DNA of 64,000 bases from Chloroherpeton thalassium ATCC 35110. GTDB lineage: Bacteria > Bacteroidota > Chlorobiia > Chlorobiales > Chloroherpetonaceae. Shown one piece after another: positions 1 to 8,192 of this stretch (its first letter is position 1; the number at the start of each line of letters is the position of its first letter). The stretch is from the NCBI RefSeq assembly GCF_000020525.1, contig NC_011026.1, positions 1,966,001 to 2,030,000 on the forward strand, in the 5' to 3' direction. The notes under the pieces were generated by a model that was given only the letters and a program-made list of their open reading frames with translations, had not been told where the DNA came from and did no database searches. Position numbers and translations under genes: made by a program.

Positions 1-412
1 GGTCCGCGCTGAGTGAAACGCTTTCAAAATACGTGAGCGCAGAATCATAAACCCCTTTTTCAAAAAACGCTTTGCCTGCATAGAGCTTTGCGATATTGCC
101 AAAATTCGTTGAGGCATACGATTCTGCAATGTTGAGCAGGCCTTCCGTATCGCCGTTGCCATAAATAGCGGTTTGATAGTCCTTTGCCTCGTAGGCTGGT
201 TGAATTTTTGCCAGCAAAGTGGCGGCTTGTGTGTTTTGCTGCGCTTGCTGATGATTCCAAAAAATCAGCCCGCCAGAAGCAAGAATGATCGCTGTGGCAA
301 CCGCAAGCACAGTAGTCTTATTTTTCTCAAAAAAATCAGCGGCTTGGATAAATAGCGCGTCGAGATTGTCTTGACCAAACACGTCGGTTTTGGCTTTTTG
401 ATGATGTGACAT
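1..412 (-). CDS. Tetratricopeptide-like membrane-anchored protein, 3' end outside window
   Basis: I translated this on the minus strand from ATG at 412; it stays open to the window edge (137 codons visible), so the C-terminus is missing. A polar N-terminus of about 30 residues (MSHHQKAKTDVFGQD) is followed by one hydrophobic segment near residues 33-53. Helical repeats then run with the pattern AYEAKDYQTAIYGN, NIAESYASTNFGNIAKLYAGKA and YDSALTYFESV, typical of TPR/YfgM-like periplasmic proteins anchored by one helix. Such proteins act as envelope scaffolds or chaperone adaptors; the role here is unknown. It lies 38 bases downstream of the PspC gene on the same strand and could share its transcript. 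Confidence 0.7.
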   Translation of the reverse strand, partial: MSHHQKAKTDVFGQDNLDALFIQAADFFEKNKTTVLAVATAIILASGGLIFWNHQQAQQNTQAATLLAKIQPAYEAKDYQTAIYGNGDTEGLLNIAESYASTNFGNIAKLYAGKAFFEKGVYDSALTYFESVSLSAD

Positions 413-450
413 AAATCAGGTTTTAACTTCTATTTTAATAGGTTATGAAA

Positions 451-636
451 TTACTTTTCGGGAACAATGAACCAAGCAATCAGATAAGTAATGACTAACG
501 GCATAACAGCCGTTGCCAAAGCCAGAATGACCGCAGCAAGGCGCAAAAGCGTGGCATCCAGGCCAAAATATTCTGCTAAACCGCCAAATATGCCAGCAAG
601 CATTTTATCTGAGCGAGAGCGATAAAGCTTTCTCAT
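451..636 (-). CDS. PspC domain small membrane protein
   Basis: A 61-residue protein consisting almost only of a PspC domain: basic N-terminus (MRKLYRSRSDKMLAGIFGG), the characteristic LAGIFGGLAEYFGLD block at residues 13-27, then one long hydrophobic segment (about 31-57) ending in PEK. PspC proteins sit in the inner membrane and, in Enterobacteria, take part in the phage-shock envelope stress response. Stand-alone short PspC proteins are common in Bacteroidota and Chlorobiota, where their role is less clear. No pspA or pspB is nearby, so only family membership is claimed. Confidence 0.85.
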   Translation of the reverse strand: MRKLYRSRSDKMLAGIFGGLAEYFGLDATLLRLAAVILALATAVMPLVITYLIAWFIVPEK

Positions 637-828
637 GTCCTTAAGTTTTGATGTGTCAGGAATTTACGATTCAGCGCAAACAGGTGCAAAAAATATGAAA
701 AATTCGGGGCTTTTGTGAAAATAGAGGGAAAATGTGGGGGTAGCCTTTCAAAAAAAGAAAAAACTTTTCATGCCTCTGAACAAATCATTTTTGTTGCCTA
801 ACAGATGCGGCATTTTTTCTTATGAAAT

Positions 829-2133
829 TTATAGAACTAAAGAGCCAAACAAATCGAAAGCTTCGGCATCGGTGATTCGCGCCTGATAAAACGTGCCCAC
901 TTTGACTTTCTTTTGTTCCGCTTCGTCTAACGCGATGACCACTTCGTTATCTACTTCCGGCGCGTCATATTCGGTTCGGCCAATTGCAAAATTGGCTTCA
1001 AATCGTTCAATTAAAACGGGCATGAATGAACCAACCAGCGCTTGATTTTTAGCATAGGCAATTTCTTCTTGCGCTGCCATTAGCAGTTCTACACGGCGCT
1101 CTTTTTCTTCTTCCGTTAGCGTATCCGGTAATTCGTGTGCTTCTGTGCCTTCCTCGTGCGAATAAGCAAAACAGCCGAGCCGGTCGAATTGGGTTTCCCT
1201 GACAAATTCAACCAACTCCGAAAACTGCTCTTCTGTCTCGTTAGGATATCCAACTAACATGGTGGTGCGAAGTCGAATGCCAGGAACTTCACTGCGGATT
1301 TGCGCAATTAATTCGGTTGTTTTTCGTTTGCTAATTCCGCGTCTCATGGATTTTAGCATCTCGTCGCTGACATGCTGAAGCGGCAAATCGAGATATTTGC
1401 AAATGTTTTCCCGCTCGCGCATAACGGGTAAAATATCAGTTGGAAACATTGCCGGGTAGGCGTAAAGCAAGCGAATCCAATCAAATTGGAGATCGGAAAG
1501 TCGTTGCAGCAATTCGGCCAATTGGCGTTTTCCATTCAGATCGTGTCCGTAGTAAGTGGTGTCTTGAGCGATCAGGCAAAGTTCGCGCACGCCTTTTTCC
1601 TTCAACTTTTTGGCTTCAAGCAGCAGTTCATCTATCGGGCGAGACACCTGTTTGCCGCGCATGAGCGGAATTGCGCAAAATGCGCAAGGATGGTCGCAGC
1701 CTTCAGAAATTTTCAAATACGAAAAATAAGGCGGCGTCAATAGTTCGCGTTCTCCTAAAAGGTGCGTTTTATAATGTCCGCCGAGTTCCGCAATAATTTG
1801 GGACAAATCGCGGGTGCCAAAATAGCAATCGACTTCAGGAATTTCCTCGCGCAAGGCGTCTTTGTAGCGCTCGGAGAGGCAGCCAAACACAATCACTTTT
1901 TTAATGCGTTTCGCTTCCTTAAAACGAATGGCTTCCAAAATTTGATCGATCGATTCCTGTTTAGACTTATCGATGAAGCCGCACGTGTTAATTAGAATTG
2001 TATCAGCTTCGTGAAAATCCTCGGCTAAGTAGATCTGATTGGCTTTGGCTTGAGCAAGCAAAACTTCAGAGTCTACCATGTTTTTCGAACATCCGAGTGT
2101 GAGCAGGTAGAGTTTTGACCGCTTTGTTTCCAT
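829..2133 (-). CDS. rimO: Ribosomal protein uS12 methylthiotransferase RimO
   Basis: A radical-SAM methylthiotransferase expected to add a methylthio group to the conserved aspartate of ribosomal protein uS12. The N-terminal UPF0004 domain carries the three cluster cysteines C15, C51 and C85. The radical-SAM CxxxCxxC motif is C146, C150, C153 in SEGCDHPCAFC. A TRAM domain forms the last ~65 residues. RimO is favoured over MiaB by TLGCSKNMVDSE at the N-terminus (MiaB has a GCQMN signature) and by the 434-residue length. The ATG start at 2133 is supported by the family N-terminus beginning about 10 residues before C15. It is divergent from the hydrolase at 2354. Confidence 0.95.
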   Translation of the reverse strand: METKRSKLYLLTLGCSKNMVDSEVLLAQAKANQIYLAEDFHEADTILINTCGFIDKSKQESIDQILEAIRFKEAKRIKKVIVFGCLSERYKDALREEIPEVDCYFGTRDLSQIIAELGGHYKTHLLGERELLTPPYFSYLKISEGCDHPCAFCAIPLMRGKQVSRPIDELLLEAKKLKEKGVRELCLIAQDTTYYGHDLNGKRQLAELLQRLSDLQFDWIRLLYAYPAMFPTDILPVMRERENICKYLDLPLQHVSDEMLKSMRRGISKRKTTELIAQIRSEVPGIRLRTTMLVGYPNETEEQFSELVEFVRETQFDRLGCFAYSHEEGTEAHELPDTLTEEEKERRVELLMAAQEEIAYAKNQALVGSFMPVLIERFEANFAIGRTEYDAPEVDNEVVIALDEAEQKKVKVGTFYQARITDAEAFDLFGSLVL

Positions 2134-2307
2134 CTTAAAACCAGGCTGAATGTTAGAGAAATTCCAAAAAGATACGCAACCGCATCCAGAACTTAAAGTC
2201 TGTGGATTTCAATATTGAGATAAAATCATTTTAAGTGAGCGGTTGCACCTTGGCGCCAAAATGATTCGAAAGGCTCGCGCAGAAAAAAATTTGCACCGGC
2301 CTGATTG

Positions 2308-2327
2308 AACCACTATCTTTTGTGGTT
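2308..2327 (+). promoter_or_regulatory. Short inverted repeat upstream of the hydrolase gene
   Basis: AACCAC, eight bases, GTGGTT: a perfect 6-bp inverted repeat ending 26 bases before the ATG at 2354, in the 220-base intergenic region between rimO and the divergent hydrolase. It could be an operator half-site pair or a small leader hairpin. No T-run follows, so it is not a terminator. Function unproven. Confidence 0.3.
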
Positions 2328-2353
2328 ACTTACAAACCTTATTTCCACGAGTT

Positions 2354-3373
2354 ATGAGTGCAGGCCAAGTTAAACCCACCGCTAAGTTCGAAAGCTATCG
2401 GTTAGATATTGAAAAGCGGCTGAAAGCTTCTAACAAACGAGTCAAAGAATACGCAGCCTATCAAAAAAAGCTGATAGAACAAAGTTGTTTTATTGAGTTA
2501 AATGGCACGGTTCATCACTACCACGATTCTGGTCCGAGAGATGCAAAAGACGTGGTTGTTTTAATTCACGGCTGGGATTGCTGGTGGATGTGGTGGCATA
2601 AGGTGATTGGGGTTTTAAATGAGCAAGGCATTCGCACCATTGCGTATGACTTGAAAGGGCATGGCTGGTCGGATGACGATCATGTGGAGGATTATTCCCT
2701 GAGTTCGTATTCCAAAGATTTAAGATGTTTTGTCTCGGCGCTCGGCTTGACGCGCTATCATATTGCGGCGTTTTCCTTAGGCCCGTTTATTGCGCTCGAT
2801 TATGCGATGCAATATGAGCAAGACATTGCCACCATGACTTTTTTCAATTTCGGATATTTTCCGAATAGTCCATTTCTCTCTAAGTTTATCCCGATTTTTC
2901 TCCCGCTTGTTTTTGATAAAGTGCTGCGCAAAATCAAATGGTGGCCGCCGCTCTATCTTTATGCGCGCATCACTTTAGCCAGAAATCCGGCAACTCGAGA
3001 GGATATTATCATCGGTGTGGATAGCTTGAAGTTTATTTCCAGTGAAGCCATTCGCCAAACAGCTGAGCAGATTTCACAGATTGAAGTGACGGAAAATTTG
3101 CCCACGCAAGTTGCCCAGATCAAAACGCCAATTTTGTTCGTTGCGGGAAAAGGCGACCAAGTGGTGATGTGGAAAAACACACAAAAACTCTACGAATTTG
3201 CAGCCAATGGAAGGTTTGTGGTGATTAAAAAATGTGGGCATCTGATTACCATAGAATTGCCGCAACGGACCGCTGAATTAATCGCAGAAAATATTTTGTT
3301 TAACGCACAATCGCAGGCGAGCTCAAACAATGAAAGTTCACATGGAGAACGAAACCCAGTTGCAAAATTATAA
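2354..3373 (+). CDS. Alpha/beta hydrolase
   Basis: A 339-residue alpha/beta-hydrolase fold protein. The strand-plus-oxyanion motif VVVLIHGWD is at residues 67-75. The nucleophile elbow is AFSLG with S141, so the first Gly of GxSxG is Ala. Further landmarks are DLKGHGWSDD (99-108), the acid region FVAGKGDQV and the C-terminal histidine in KKCGHLITIEL. An N-terminal helical extension of ~45 residues precedes the core. The substrate cannot be read from sequence; esterase, lactonase and Mg-chelatase-associated BchO-type hydrolases all share this fold. The 3' end overlaps the following membrane-protein gene, indicating co-transcription. Confidence 0.8.
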   Translation: MSAGQVKPTAKFESYRLDIEKRLKASNKRVKEYAAYQKKLIEQSCFIELNGTVHHYHDSGPRDAKDVVVLIHGWDCWWMWWHKVIGVLNEQGIRTIAYDLKGHGWSDDDHVEDYSLSSYSKDLRCFVSALGLTRYHIAAFSLGPFIALDYAMQYEQDIATMTFFNFGYFPNSPFLSKFIPIFLPLVFDKVLRKIKWWPPLYLYARITLARNPATREDIIIGVDSLKFISSEAIRQTAEQISQIEVTENLPTQVAQIKTPILFVAGKGDQVVMWKNTQKLYEFAANGRFVVIKKCGHLITIELPQRTAELIAENILFNAQSQASSNNESSHGERNPVAKL

Positions 3374-3989
3374 GCTGGCACTTTGGCTCAGCTTTATCAC
3401 GATTGGTTATAATGTGATCGAAGGGCTTTTGTCCGTCATTTTTGGAATGGAAGACGAAACGCTGGCGCTCTTTGGTTTTGGGTTGGATAGTTTCGTGGAA
3501 GTGATTTCGGGGATTGGGGTTGCGCATATGGTGTGGCGAATTCAAAAACAGCCAAACAGCAACCGAGATCAGTTCGAAATTACGGCGCTAAAAATTACGG
3601 GTTCAAGCTTCTATTTGCTGGCGCTTGGCATTGGCCTTTCCAGTGGCATTTCGATTTTTACCGGTCATCGCCCAGAAACGACCATCTGGGGCGTGATCAT
3701 CGGCGGCGTGTCAATTCTGAGCATGTGGATTTTAATTCAATACAAAATCAAAGTTGGCAAAGCGCTTCATTCTTCCGCAATTCTTGCCGATGCAAATTGC
3801 ACAAAAACTTGTCTTTATCTTTCCGCACTTATTTTGGTCTCGAGCATTTTCTATGAAATAACCGGCATTGGCTACATCGATAGCGTTGGCTCGCTTGGCG
3901 TGGCATATTTTGCCTTCACAGAAGGGCGCGAATCTTTTGATAAGGCGAAAGGCAAAACCTGCTGCTCGTCGTGTTCGTGCAGCGTTTGA
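3330..3989 (+). CDS. CDF-like cation transporter homologue with cysteine-rich tail
   Basis: A 219-residue membrane protein with about five to six hydrophobic segments, arranged like the cation diffusion facilitator (PF01545) membrane domain: ALFGFGLDSFVEVISG in the TM2 position and SSAILADANCTKTC in the TM5 position. The HxxxD pairs that form the zinc site in canonical CDF pumps are altered (FGLDS and ADANC), so metal specificity or activity may differ. The protein lacks the usual cytoplasmic C-terminal domain and ends with CCSSCSCSV, a possible thiolate metal site. Start at 3330 overlaps the hydrolase by 44 bases; a second ATG at 3342 (MENETQLQ) is equally plausible. Confidence 0.65.
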   Translation: MKVHMENETQLQNYKLALWLSFITIGYNVIEGLLSVIFGMEDETLALFGFGLDSFVEVISGIGVAHMVWRIQKQPNSNRDQFEITALKITGSSFYLLALGIGLSSGISIFTGHRPETTIWGVIIGGVSILSMWILIQYKIKVGKALHSSAILADANCTKTCLYLSALILVSSIFYEITGIGYIDSVGSLGVAYFAFTEGRESFDKAKGKTCCSSCSCSV

Positions 3990-4053
3990 ATCGATAAAAA
4001 CACGGAGCAGCAATCGACAGCGAGAACAAACAGGTTTTTGCCGTTTCTACTTT

Positions 4054-5562
4054 TTACCGGCGTTTGAGCCTCGCATGAATCTGCGAAAACTCATTTTTAA
4101 AAAGAAAAACAAACGCGACAAGAAAACCACCGAACGCAAGCAAACGCAGCCAAATGCCCGCTTCGAAATAAGCCGGGATGGCGTAGAGCCCAACGGCAAT
4201 TGTAAAAAGCCCGCCGATTTTTCCCCATTCGTAGGTGTTTGGATATACTTTTTGAGAAAAATGATACATCGCAGCGGCCATTGCGATTGTGCCGGCGGTA
4301 GTTGCAATCGCGGCGCCCATCATGCCATATTCCCAACTCAGTGGAATGCAAAGCGCCACAGTCAGTCCCGCGCCAACCGCCGAAACAATTGGCAAGTAGC
4401 CAGTTTTCTTTTCAATTAAAATGCCGGCGGAAAGATTGGTGGAAATGACTTCGAACATGAAACTGAAAAAAATGACTGGCAAAATGGGAAGGCCGATCCA
4501 AAAAGCTGGCGGCAAAAGATAAAATTTGTGGAAAAAATGCACTTGGATGAGAAGCGGAACAAAAAGCGCTGCTGCAAATGAAATCACCAAAATGCCAACG
4601 CTCGAAATGGTTAAAATTTTGCTGAATAGTTTTTTTGCGTCGGTGTCAGATGCGTGTTGTAAGAAAAACGGTTGCCAAGCAAACCGAAATACCTGAACAA
4701 GCAATTGCGCCAAAAGTCCGAAAGCAACCACGCGACCATAAATTCCCACCATTTCGGCGCTGGTGAGCGGCATGGGATAAAGTGCGTGCACTTTTTCATC
4801 CGGCACGCGAATCAAAATATTGCGATCGATCAAGCGAATTAAAAGACCGGTGATGCCCGTTGGCACATAAGGCAAGCCGAGCGAAAGCAGCTCTTTCCAC
4901 AAATTCTGTGCGAATAGAATTTTCAGCGTCCGCCAAGAAGGTAGCAACAACAAGAAGCTCAGCGCAGAACCCACAATGTTTCCCAAAAAAGCGCCTTCCA
5001 AATCCATGTTTAGCACAAGAAGAAACGCCATCGTCGAAACCACAATTGCCAACACGCCGCCCACGCGAACGATGGCAAATTGCACGGCTTTTCGCTGCAA
5101 ACGCAAATCGGCAAGAGGAATAACCGCCAGCGTGTCCAAAAGCAGAATAATGGCCGAATACCGAATAAACATCGCCGCCGATTCATCCAGCCCGATGAGC
5201 GTGGCCACGCTGGGCGCGCCGAGTGCAATCGCGCTCGAGAAAAGAAGCGAGGATAAAAGTAAGCTTAAAAATGCCGTGCTAAAGTAGCGCGCTACCAGCC
5301 CTCCGTCATTTTTCGCATCAGCGGCAAATTTCATGTAGGCCGTTTCCATGCCGTAAGTAAAAAGCACATTGGCAAAGGCGATGTTGGCGTAAATGACGGT
5401 TTGAATGCCATTGGCTTCCGGTGTGAGCAAATTGGCGTAAAGCGGCACGAGAATGTAGTTTAAGCCGCGCGAAAGCACGGTGCTTGCGCCATAAATGGCA
5501 GAATCTTTGGCAAGCAATTTTAATTTGGAAAGCATGGATTCGTTTGAAAAAAGTTGATGCAA
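4054..5562 (-). CDS. Polysaccharide flippase (Wzx/MATE-type membrane protein)
   Basis: A 502-residue integral membrane protein with about 12-14 hydrophobic helices and the N-terminal block SAIYGASTVLSRGLNYILVP typical of Wzx/RfbX lipid-linked oligosaccharide flippases of the MVF/MATE superfamily. It would move undecaprenyl-linked sugar units across the inner membrane for surface polysaccharide assembly. No glycosyltransferases flank it, so the polymer is unknown. The start could be the ATG at 5562 or the internal ATG at 5535 (MLSKLKLLAKDS), which fits the usual family N-terminus better. It converges on the CDF-like gene. Confidence 0.85.
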   Translation of the reverse strand: MHQLFSNESMLSKLKLLAKDSAIYGASTVLSRGLNYILVPLYANLLTPEANGIQTVIYANIAFANVLFTYGMETAYMKFAADAKNDGGLVARYFSTAFLSLLLSSLLFSSAIALGAPSVATLIGLDESAAMFIRYSAIILLLDTLAVIPLADLRLQRKAVQFAIVRVGGVLAIVVSTMAFLLVLNMDLEGAFLGNIVGSALSFLLLLPSWRTLKILFAQNLWKELLSLGLPYVPTGITGLLIRLIDRNILIRVPDEKVHALYPMPLTSAEMVGIYGRVVAFGLLAQLLVQVFRFAWQPFFLQHASDTDAKKLFSKILTISSVGILVISFAAALFVPLLIQVHFFHKFYLLPPAFWIGLPILPVIFFSFMFEVISTNLSAGILIEKKTGYLPIVSAVGAGLTVALCIPLSWEYGMMGAAIATTAGTIAMAAAMYHFSQKVYPNTYEWGKIGGLFTIAVGLYAIPAYFEAGIWLRLLAFGGFLVAFVFLFKNEFSQIHARLKRR

Positions 5563-5579
5563 TTTGGCCGTCGCTTAAA

Positions 5580-5622
5580 TAAAAAATGTGATTAAATCCC
5601 CCAAGGGAAGATTTAATCACAT
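5580..5622 (-). terminator. Rho-independent terminator after the STAS gene
   Basis: A perfect 13-bp stem (ATGTGATTAAATC / GATTTAATCACAT, 5586-5598 and 5610-5622) with an inner CCCC..GGG pairing in the loop, followed on the minus strand by TTTTTT. It lies between the end of the STAS gene and the start of the flippase gene on the same strand, so the two are probably separate transcripts. Confidence 0.85.
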
Positions 5623-5656
5623 AATGAAACGGCAAGTGTTTTTCTTCAGAAGGTTT

Positions 5657-5992
5657 TTATTCAGCGTTTAAAGCGTCCTCCAAAGTCTCATAGACGTCAA
5701 AAATGGAAATCAGATTGGTAATTGTAAACACATTGTGAATGTTTTGCTCAACGTTTGCCAATTTAAACGTGCCCTCAGCGTTAGTAACAGTGGTCATGCC
5801 GGAAACGAGCATCCCGATGCCGGAGCTATTGATGTAGGTGACTTTTCGAAGGTCGATGACAAAGTCCTTTTTTCCTTCGCTGATGTATTTTTTCAGCGTG
5901 TCTTTGAAGGTCTGATAATCGTCGCCGCCTAATAGATCGCCTTTGAGTTTAAGCACGACAATGCCTGATTCTTCATGTTCTTTCACGTGCAT
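5657..5992 (-). CDS. STAS-domain anti-sigma factor antagonist
   Basis: A 111-residue single STAS domain protein. After an N-terminal strand (GIVVLKLKGDLLGGDD) comes VIDLRKVTYINSSGIGML with the phosphorylatable serine at S56 (or S57), as in SpoIIAA/RsbV-type proteins. Unphosphorylated members bind an anti-sigma kinase or a partner-switch protein and release its target. No anti-sigma kinase or PP2C phosphatase is adjacent, so its partners lie elsewhere. It has its own downstream terminator and about 80 bases upstream before the next gene. Confidence 0.9.
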   Translation of the reverse strand: MHVKEHEESGIVVLKLKGDLLGGDDYQTFKDTLKKYISEGKKDFVIDLRKVTYINSSGIGMLVSGMTTVTNAEGTFKLANVEQNIHNVFTITNLISIFDVYETLEDALNAE

Positions 5993-6072
5993 GGCTTGTT
6001 TGACTGTTTAAAGTTGGAGTAATGGCCTAACCTATATGCAAAGTTACGATAAATCCGTTAGGCGCACAATGG

Positions 6073-6447
6073 TTAGATGCCGTTTTCTATGTCGGGCGTT
6101 GGCAACTCGCCGGATTTCACCTTGTCCAAATACCACCACCAGTGCGTTGTTGGGTAACGTTTTTTTCGATAAGAATCGTCGTAAAGGCCTTCGCCGAAAA
6201 TGTCTATGTAGTGCAGGCCATTTCTGAGCACTACCTGATCGCACCAGCGCACAATGGGTTTGAGCTCGCTGGTAAGTTCCGTTTTGCGAATTTCTATGTC
6301 GCTTCTGTATTCCAAGAACTCGTCGTAGCCTTCAATCCAAATATCTTCCGGGTCGTTGAGATCTTTGCAATATTTTTGATAAATCCTGACAATTTCCTCC
6401 ATCGTAAAACCTTTGGAGCAATACAAATATGGTTTAGGTTCAGGCAT
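6073..6447 (-). CDS. Conserved hypothetical protein, 124 aa
   Basis: Not recognised. A soluble, aromatic- and charge-rich protein with no signal peptide or membrane segment. Features are an acidic central helix (FLEYRSDIEIRKTELTSE), WCDQVVLRNGLHYIDIFGEG and an unusual THWWWYLDKVKSGELPTP block near the C-terminus. Coding character is supported by an uninterrupted frame with normal composition, an ATG at 6447 and a terminator of the preceding gene just upstream. Confidence 0.65.
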   Translation of the reverse strand: MPEPKPYLYCSKGFTMEEIVRIYQKYCKDLNDPEDIWIEGYDEFLEYRSDIEIRKTELTSELKPIVRWCDQVVLRNGLHYIDIFGEGLYDDSYRKKRYPTTHWWWYLDKVKSGELPTPDIENGI

Positions 6448-6472
6448 TGCGTAGGCATTAAACAGTTGGGTT

Positions 6473-6512
6473 AAAAGAAAAAGCGTTGGTTTTTACCAAC
6501 GCTTTTTCTTTT
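6473..6512 (-). terminator. Rho-independent terminator
   Basis: A perfect 18-base inverted repeat, AAAAGAAAAAGCGTTGGT / ACCAACGCTTTTTCTTTT, with a TTTT loop. The A-rich 5' arm and T-rich 3' arm make it a functional-looking terminator in either direction. It lies 45 bases beyond the end of the gene at 6557-6910 and 25 bases upstream of the start at 6447, so it ends the former transcript. Confidence 0.9.
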
Positions 6513-6556
6513 GAACATGGCCGAGAAACTTAAAATTCGTTCAGATTTTTGAGCAG

Positions 6557-6910
6557 TTAGTTGTTCTCGCTATCGGTTTTGGAAGTGCTTCCATTCACGT
6601 GTTCATTTTTTTTACCGGTGGCCAAAGCGTCTTTTAGCTTGTCTGGTCTGGCAACAAAGCGTCCATTTACCATTTCTACCGGCACTTTTGAAATCACTTC
6701 TTCAAGGTGTTTTTGTGCTTCTTTTTGGTTGCGCTTCATCTTCTCCAATTCGTCCTGCGAAAGCCCAACTGGATTGTCGCTGACCATTTCGCTGAGCGGC
6801 TCGATGGTTAAATTCTCGTTTTCCAGCTTGAAAGACACAAATTTATAGAAAATGAAAACCAAGATGAAAAATATCGGTAAGGCAAACGCGAAGAGAAAAC
6901 CCCAATGCAT
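6557..6910 (-). CDS. Single-pass membrane protein of unknown function, 117 aa
   Basis: Not recognised by family. One N-terminal membrane helix (residues 3-25, LFAFALPIFFILVFIFYKFV) is followed by a charged cytoplasmic part with a coiled-coil-like helix (SQDELEKMKRNQKEAQKHLEEV), then a polar tail. The orientation looks N-out/C-in. It is bounded downstream by a strong terminator and seems monocistronic. An adaptor or regulatory role is possible but cannot be shown. Confidence 0.65.
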   Translation of the reverse strand: MHWGFLFAFALPIFFILVFIFYKFVSFKLENENLTIEPLSEMVSDNPVGLSQDELEKMKRNQKEAQKHLEEVISKVPVEMVNGRFVARPDKLKDALATGKKNEHVNGSTSKTDSENN

Positions 6911-7100
6911 AACAACGCTCCTTTCCTCGTGCGGACGTTTATTGAATTAATAGCATTTGCATCGTGCAATAGCGTGAAGTTACAAAACTAATGCAAAATA
7001 AAAATCATCTCCTTTGGAATTTTTTCATCTCTCTTGAACGCGTGTAGGGGCGAATAAAAACAGGCTGAGCCGTCGAGAAAAAGTAAGGCAATTCCCGAAT

Positions 7101-7805
7101 TTAAAATGGGTTGGCGTTTTGCCTCTTGGCGCGGACATTTTCGAAATGAAATTTTCTCCACATGAAATAGGCCGTGCCCAAACTGAGGCAAAAAAGAGAG
7201 GGAACAATCAGGCCGTTTTGGCGGAGCGCATCAGGCAAAAGAACCGCAACGAAGCCGCCGAGCAAAAATCCAAAAACCAAAGAAACATCAAGGGCGAATT
7301 TCCATCTGTCGGTTTTGTGCCCGTGTAGCGCTTTCCCGAGCAAAATTCCCAAATCGGTGATGAGCCCGGTGACATGCGTGGTTCGAATAATCATTCCCCG
7401 ATATAAACTGGCCATTGCATTTTGAAGTCCGCAGCTCAGCGCGCCGGTAAAGAGCGCCCAATAAATATGCTTTAGCACAAGCAAATCGGTAATAAAAAGG
7501 CCGCAGCCTTCAAGAATTAAAACCAAGCCATAGCGCTTTCCAGGAATATAGTGGCTTTGGTTAATCACAAAACTGGAGAGCACCGCTCCGATAAAAAAGC
7601 CGGGAATGAGCAAAAGCAGCCCGATCAAGTGATGATGTTTTTTCTCAATTACATCGATGGGCAGGTAAGAAAACGCTCCTGTTAAGTGGCTCACCGGACT
7701 ATCGAAGTAGCGCAACATATACACATTGACATAGCCGGCAAGCAGGGAAAGCATAAAGCCGACAAAAACAAACTCTGCCGTTTCCTTTTTCAAATTTCGC
7801 ATCAT
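7101..7805 (-). CDS. YoaK/DUF1275 family membrane protein
   Basis: A 234-residue protein with six or more hydrophobic segments and the DUF1275 hallmarks: LAGYVNVYML early, SPVSHLTGAFS, and ALSCGLQNAMASLYRGMIIRTTHVTG in the middle (each element seen in order). The biochemical role of the family is unknown; the fold resembles small transporters. The ATG at 7805 gives a normal-length product. Monocistronic as far as the sequence shows. Confidence 0.88.
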   Translation of the reverse strand: MMRNLKKETAEFVFVGFMLSLLAGYVNVYMLRYFDSPVSHLTGAFSYLPIDVIEKKHHHLIGLLLLIPGFFIGAVLSSFVINQSHYIPGKRYGLVLILEGCGLFITDLLVLKHIYWALFTGALSCGLQNAMASLYRGMIIRTTHVTGLITDLGILLGKALHGHKTDRWKFALDVSLVFGFLLGGFVAVLLPDALRQNGLIVPSLFCLSLGTAYFMWRKFHFENVRAKRQNANPF

Positions 7806-8192
7806 GATTCAGTACAACTAATCCGTGAATAAAACCATGAACTTCTTCGACCCTAAAGCTCAAAGAGATTCATAAAGTACAAACACGCAATAAAGAGTCA
7901 TTACGTCGAATTTCCAATTTTATAAATCAATTAGAACTGTATTGTTAAAATTTCTGAAAGCATTTGTAAGGAAACGATGATAAAAGTAGCGTTATGTTTT
8001 AGTAATTTTAAAGAAATACAAAAAAAATTAAACGCATATGAAAGAACACATGAAAAAGTTTAATAACTTAAATTAGTGGTTCGTTCAGTTCAATCTTTTA
8101 AACAACCCATCTATAAAGCAAGGATCTAACAATATATTTGAGTGGCGACATTTTGCTGATCTTCTCAATCAACAACAATCCAATAATTTTTC
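7806..8192. other. 387-base AT-rich intergenic region
   Basis: A stretch clearly richer in A+T than its surroundings, between the divergent YoaK gene and the V4R-like gene. It holds a possible 28-codon reading frame (7977-8063) listed separately. I see no strong hairpin, repeat or tRNA, and no convincing promoter hexamers. Together with the AT-rich following gene it may be acquired DNA. Confidence 0.5.
7977..8063 (+). CDS. Possible 28-aa small protein
   Basis: ATG at 7977 preceded by AAGGA four bases upstream, then MIKVALCFSNFKEIQKKLNAYERTH and stop at 8061-8063. The ribosome-binding site is the main support. The peptide would have a short hydrophobic start and a lysine-rich amphipathic helix. 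It could equally be chance in AT-rich DNA. Confidence 0.2.
   Translation: MIKVALCFSNFKEIQKKLNAYERTHEKV

Noticed and set aside
1440-1995. Plus-strand frames inside rimO, and similar frames inside priA, uvrA and bchH
   Set aside because: They are antisense shadows of clear genes with no independent support.
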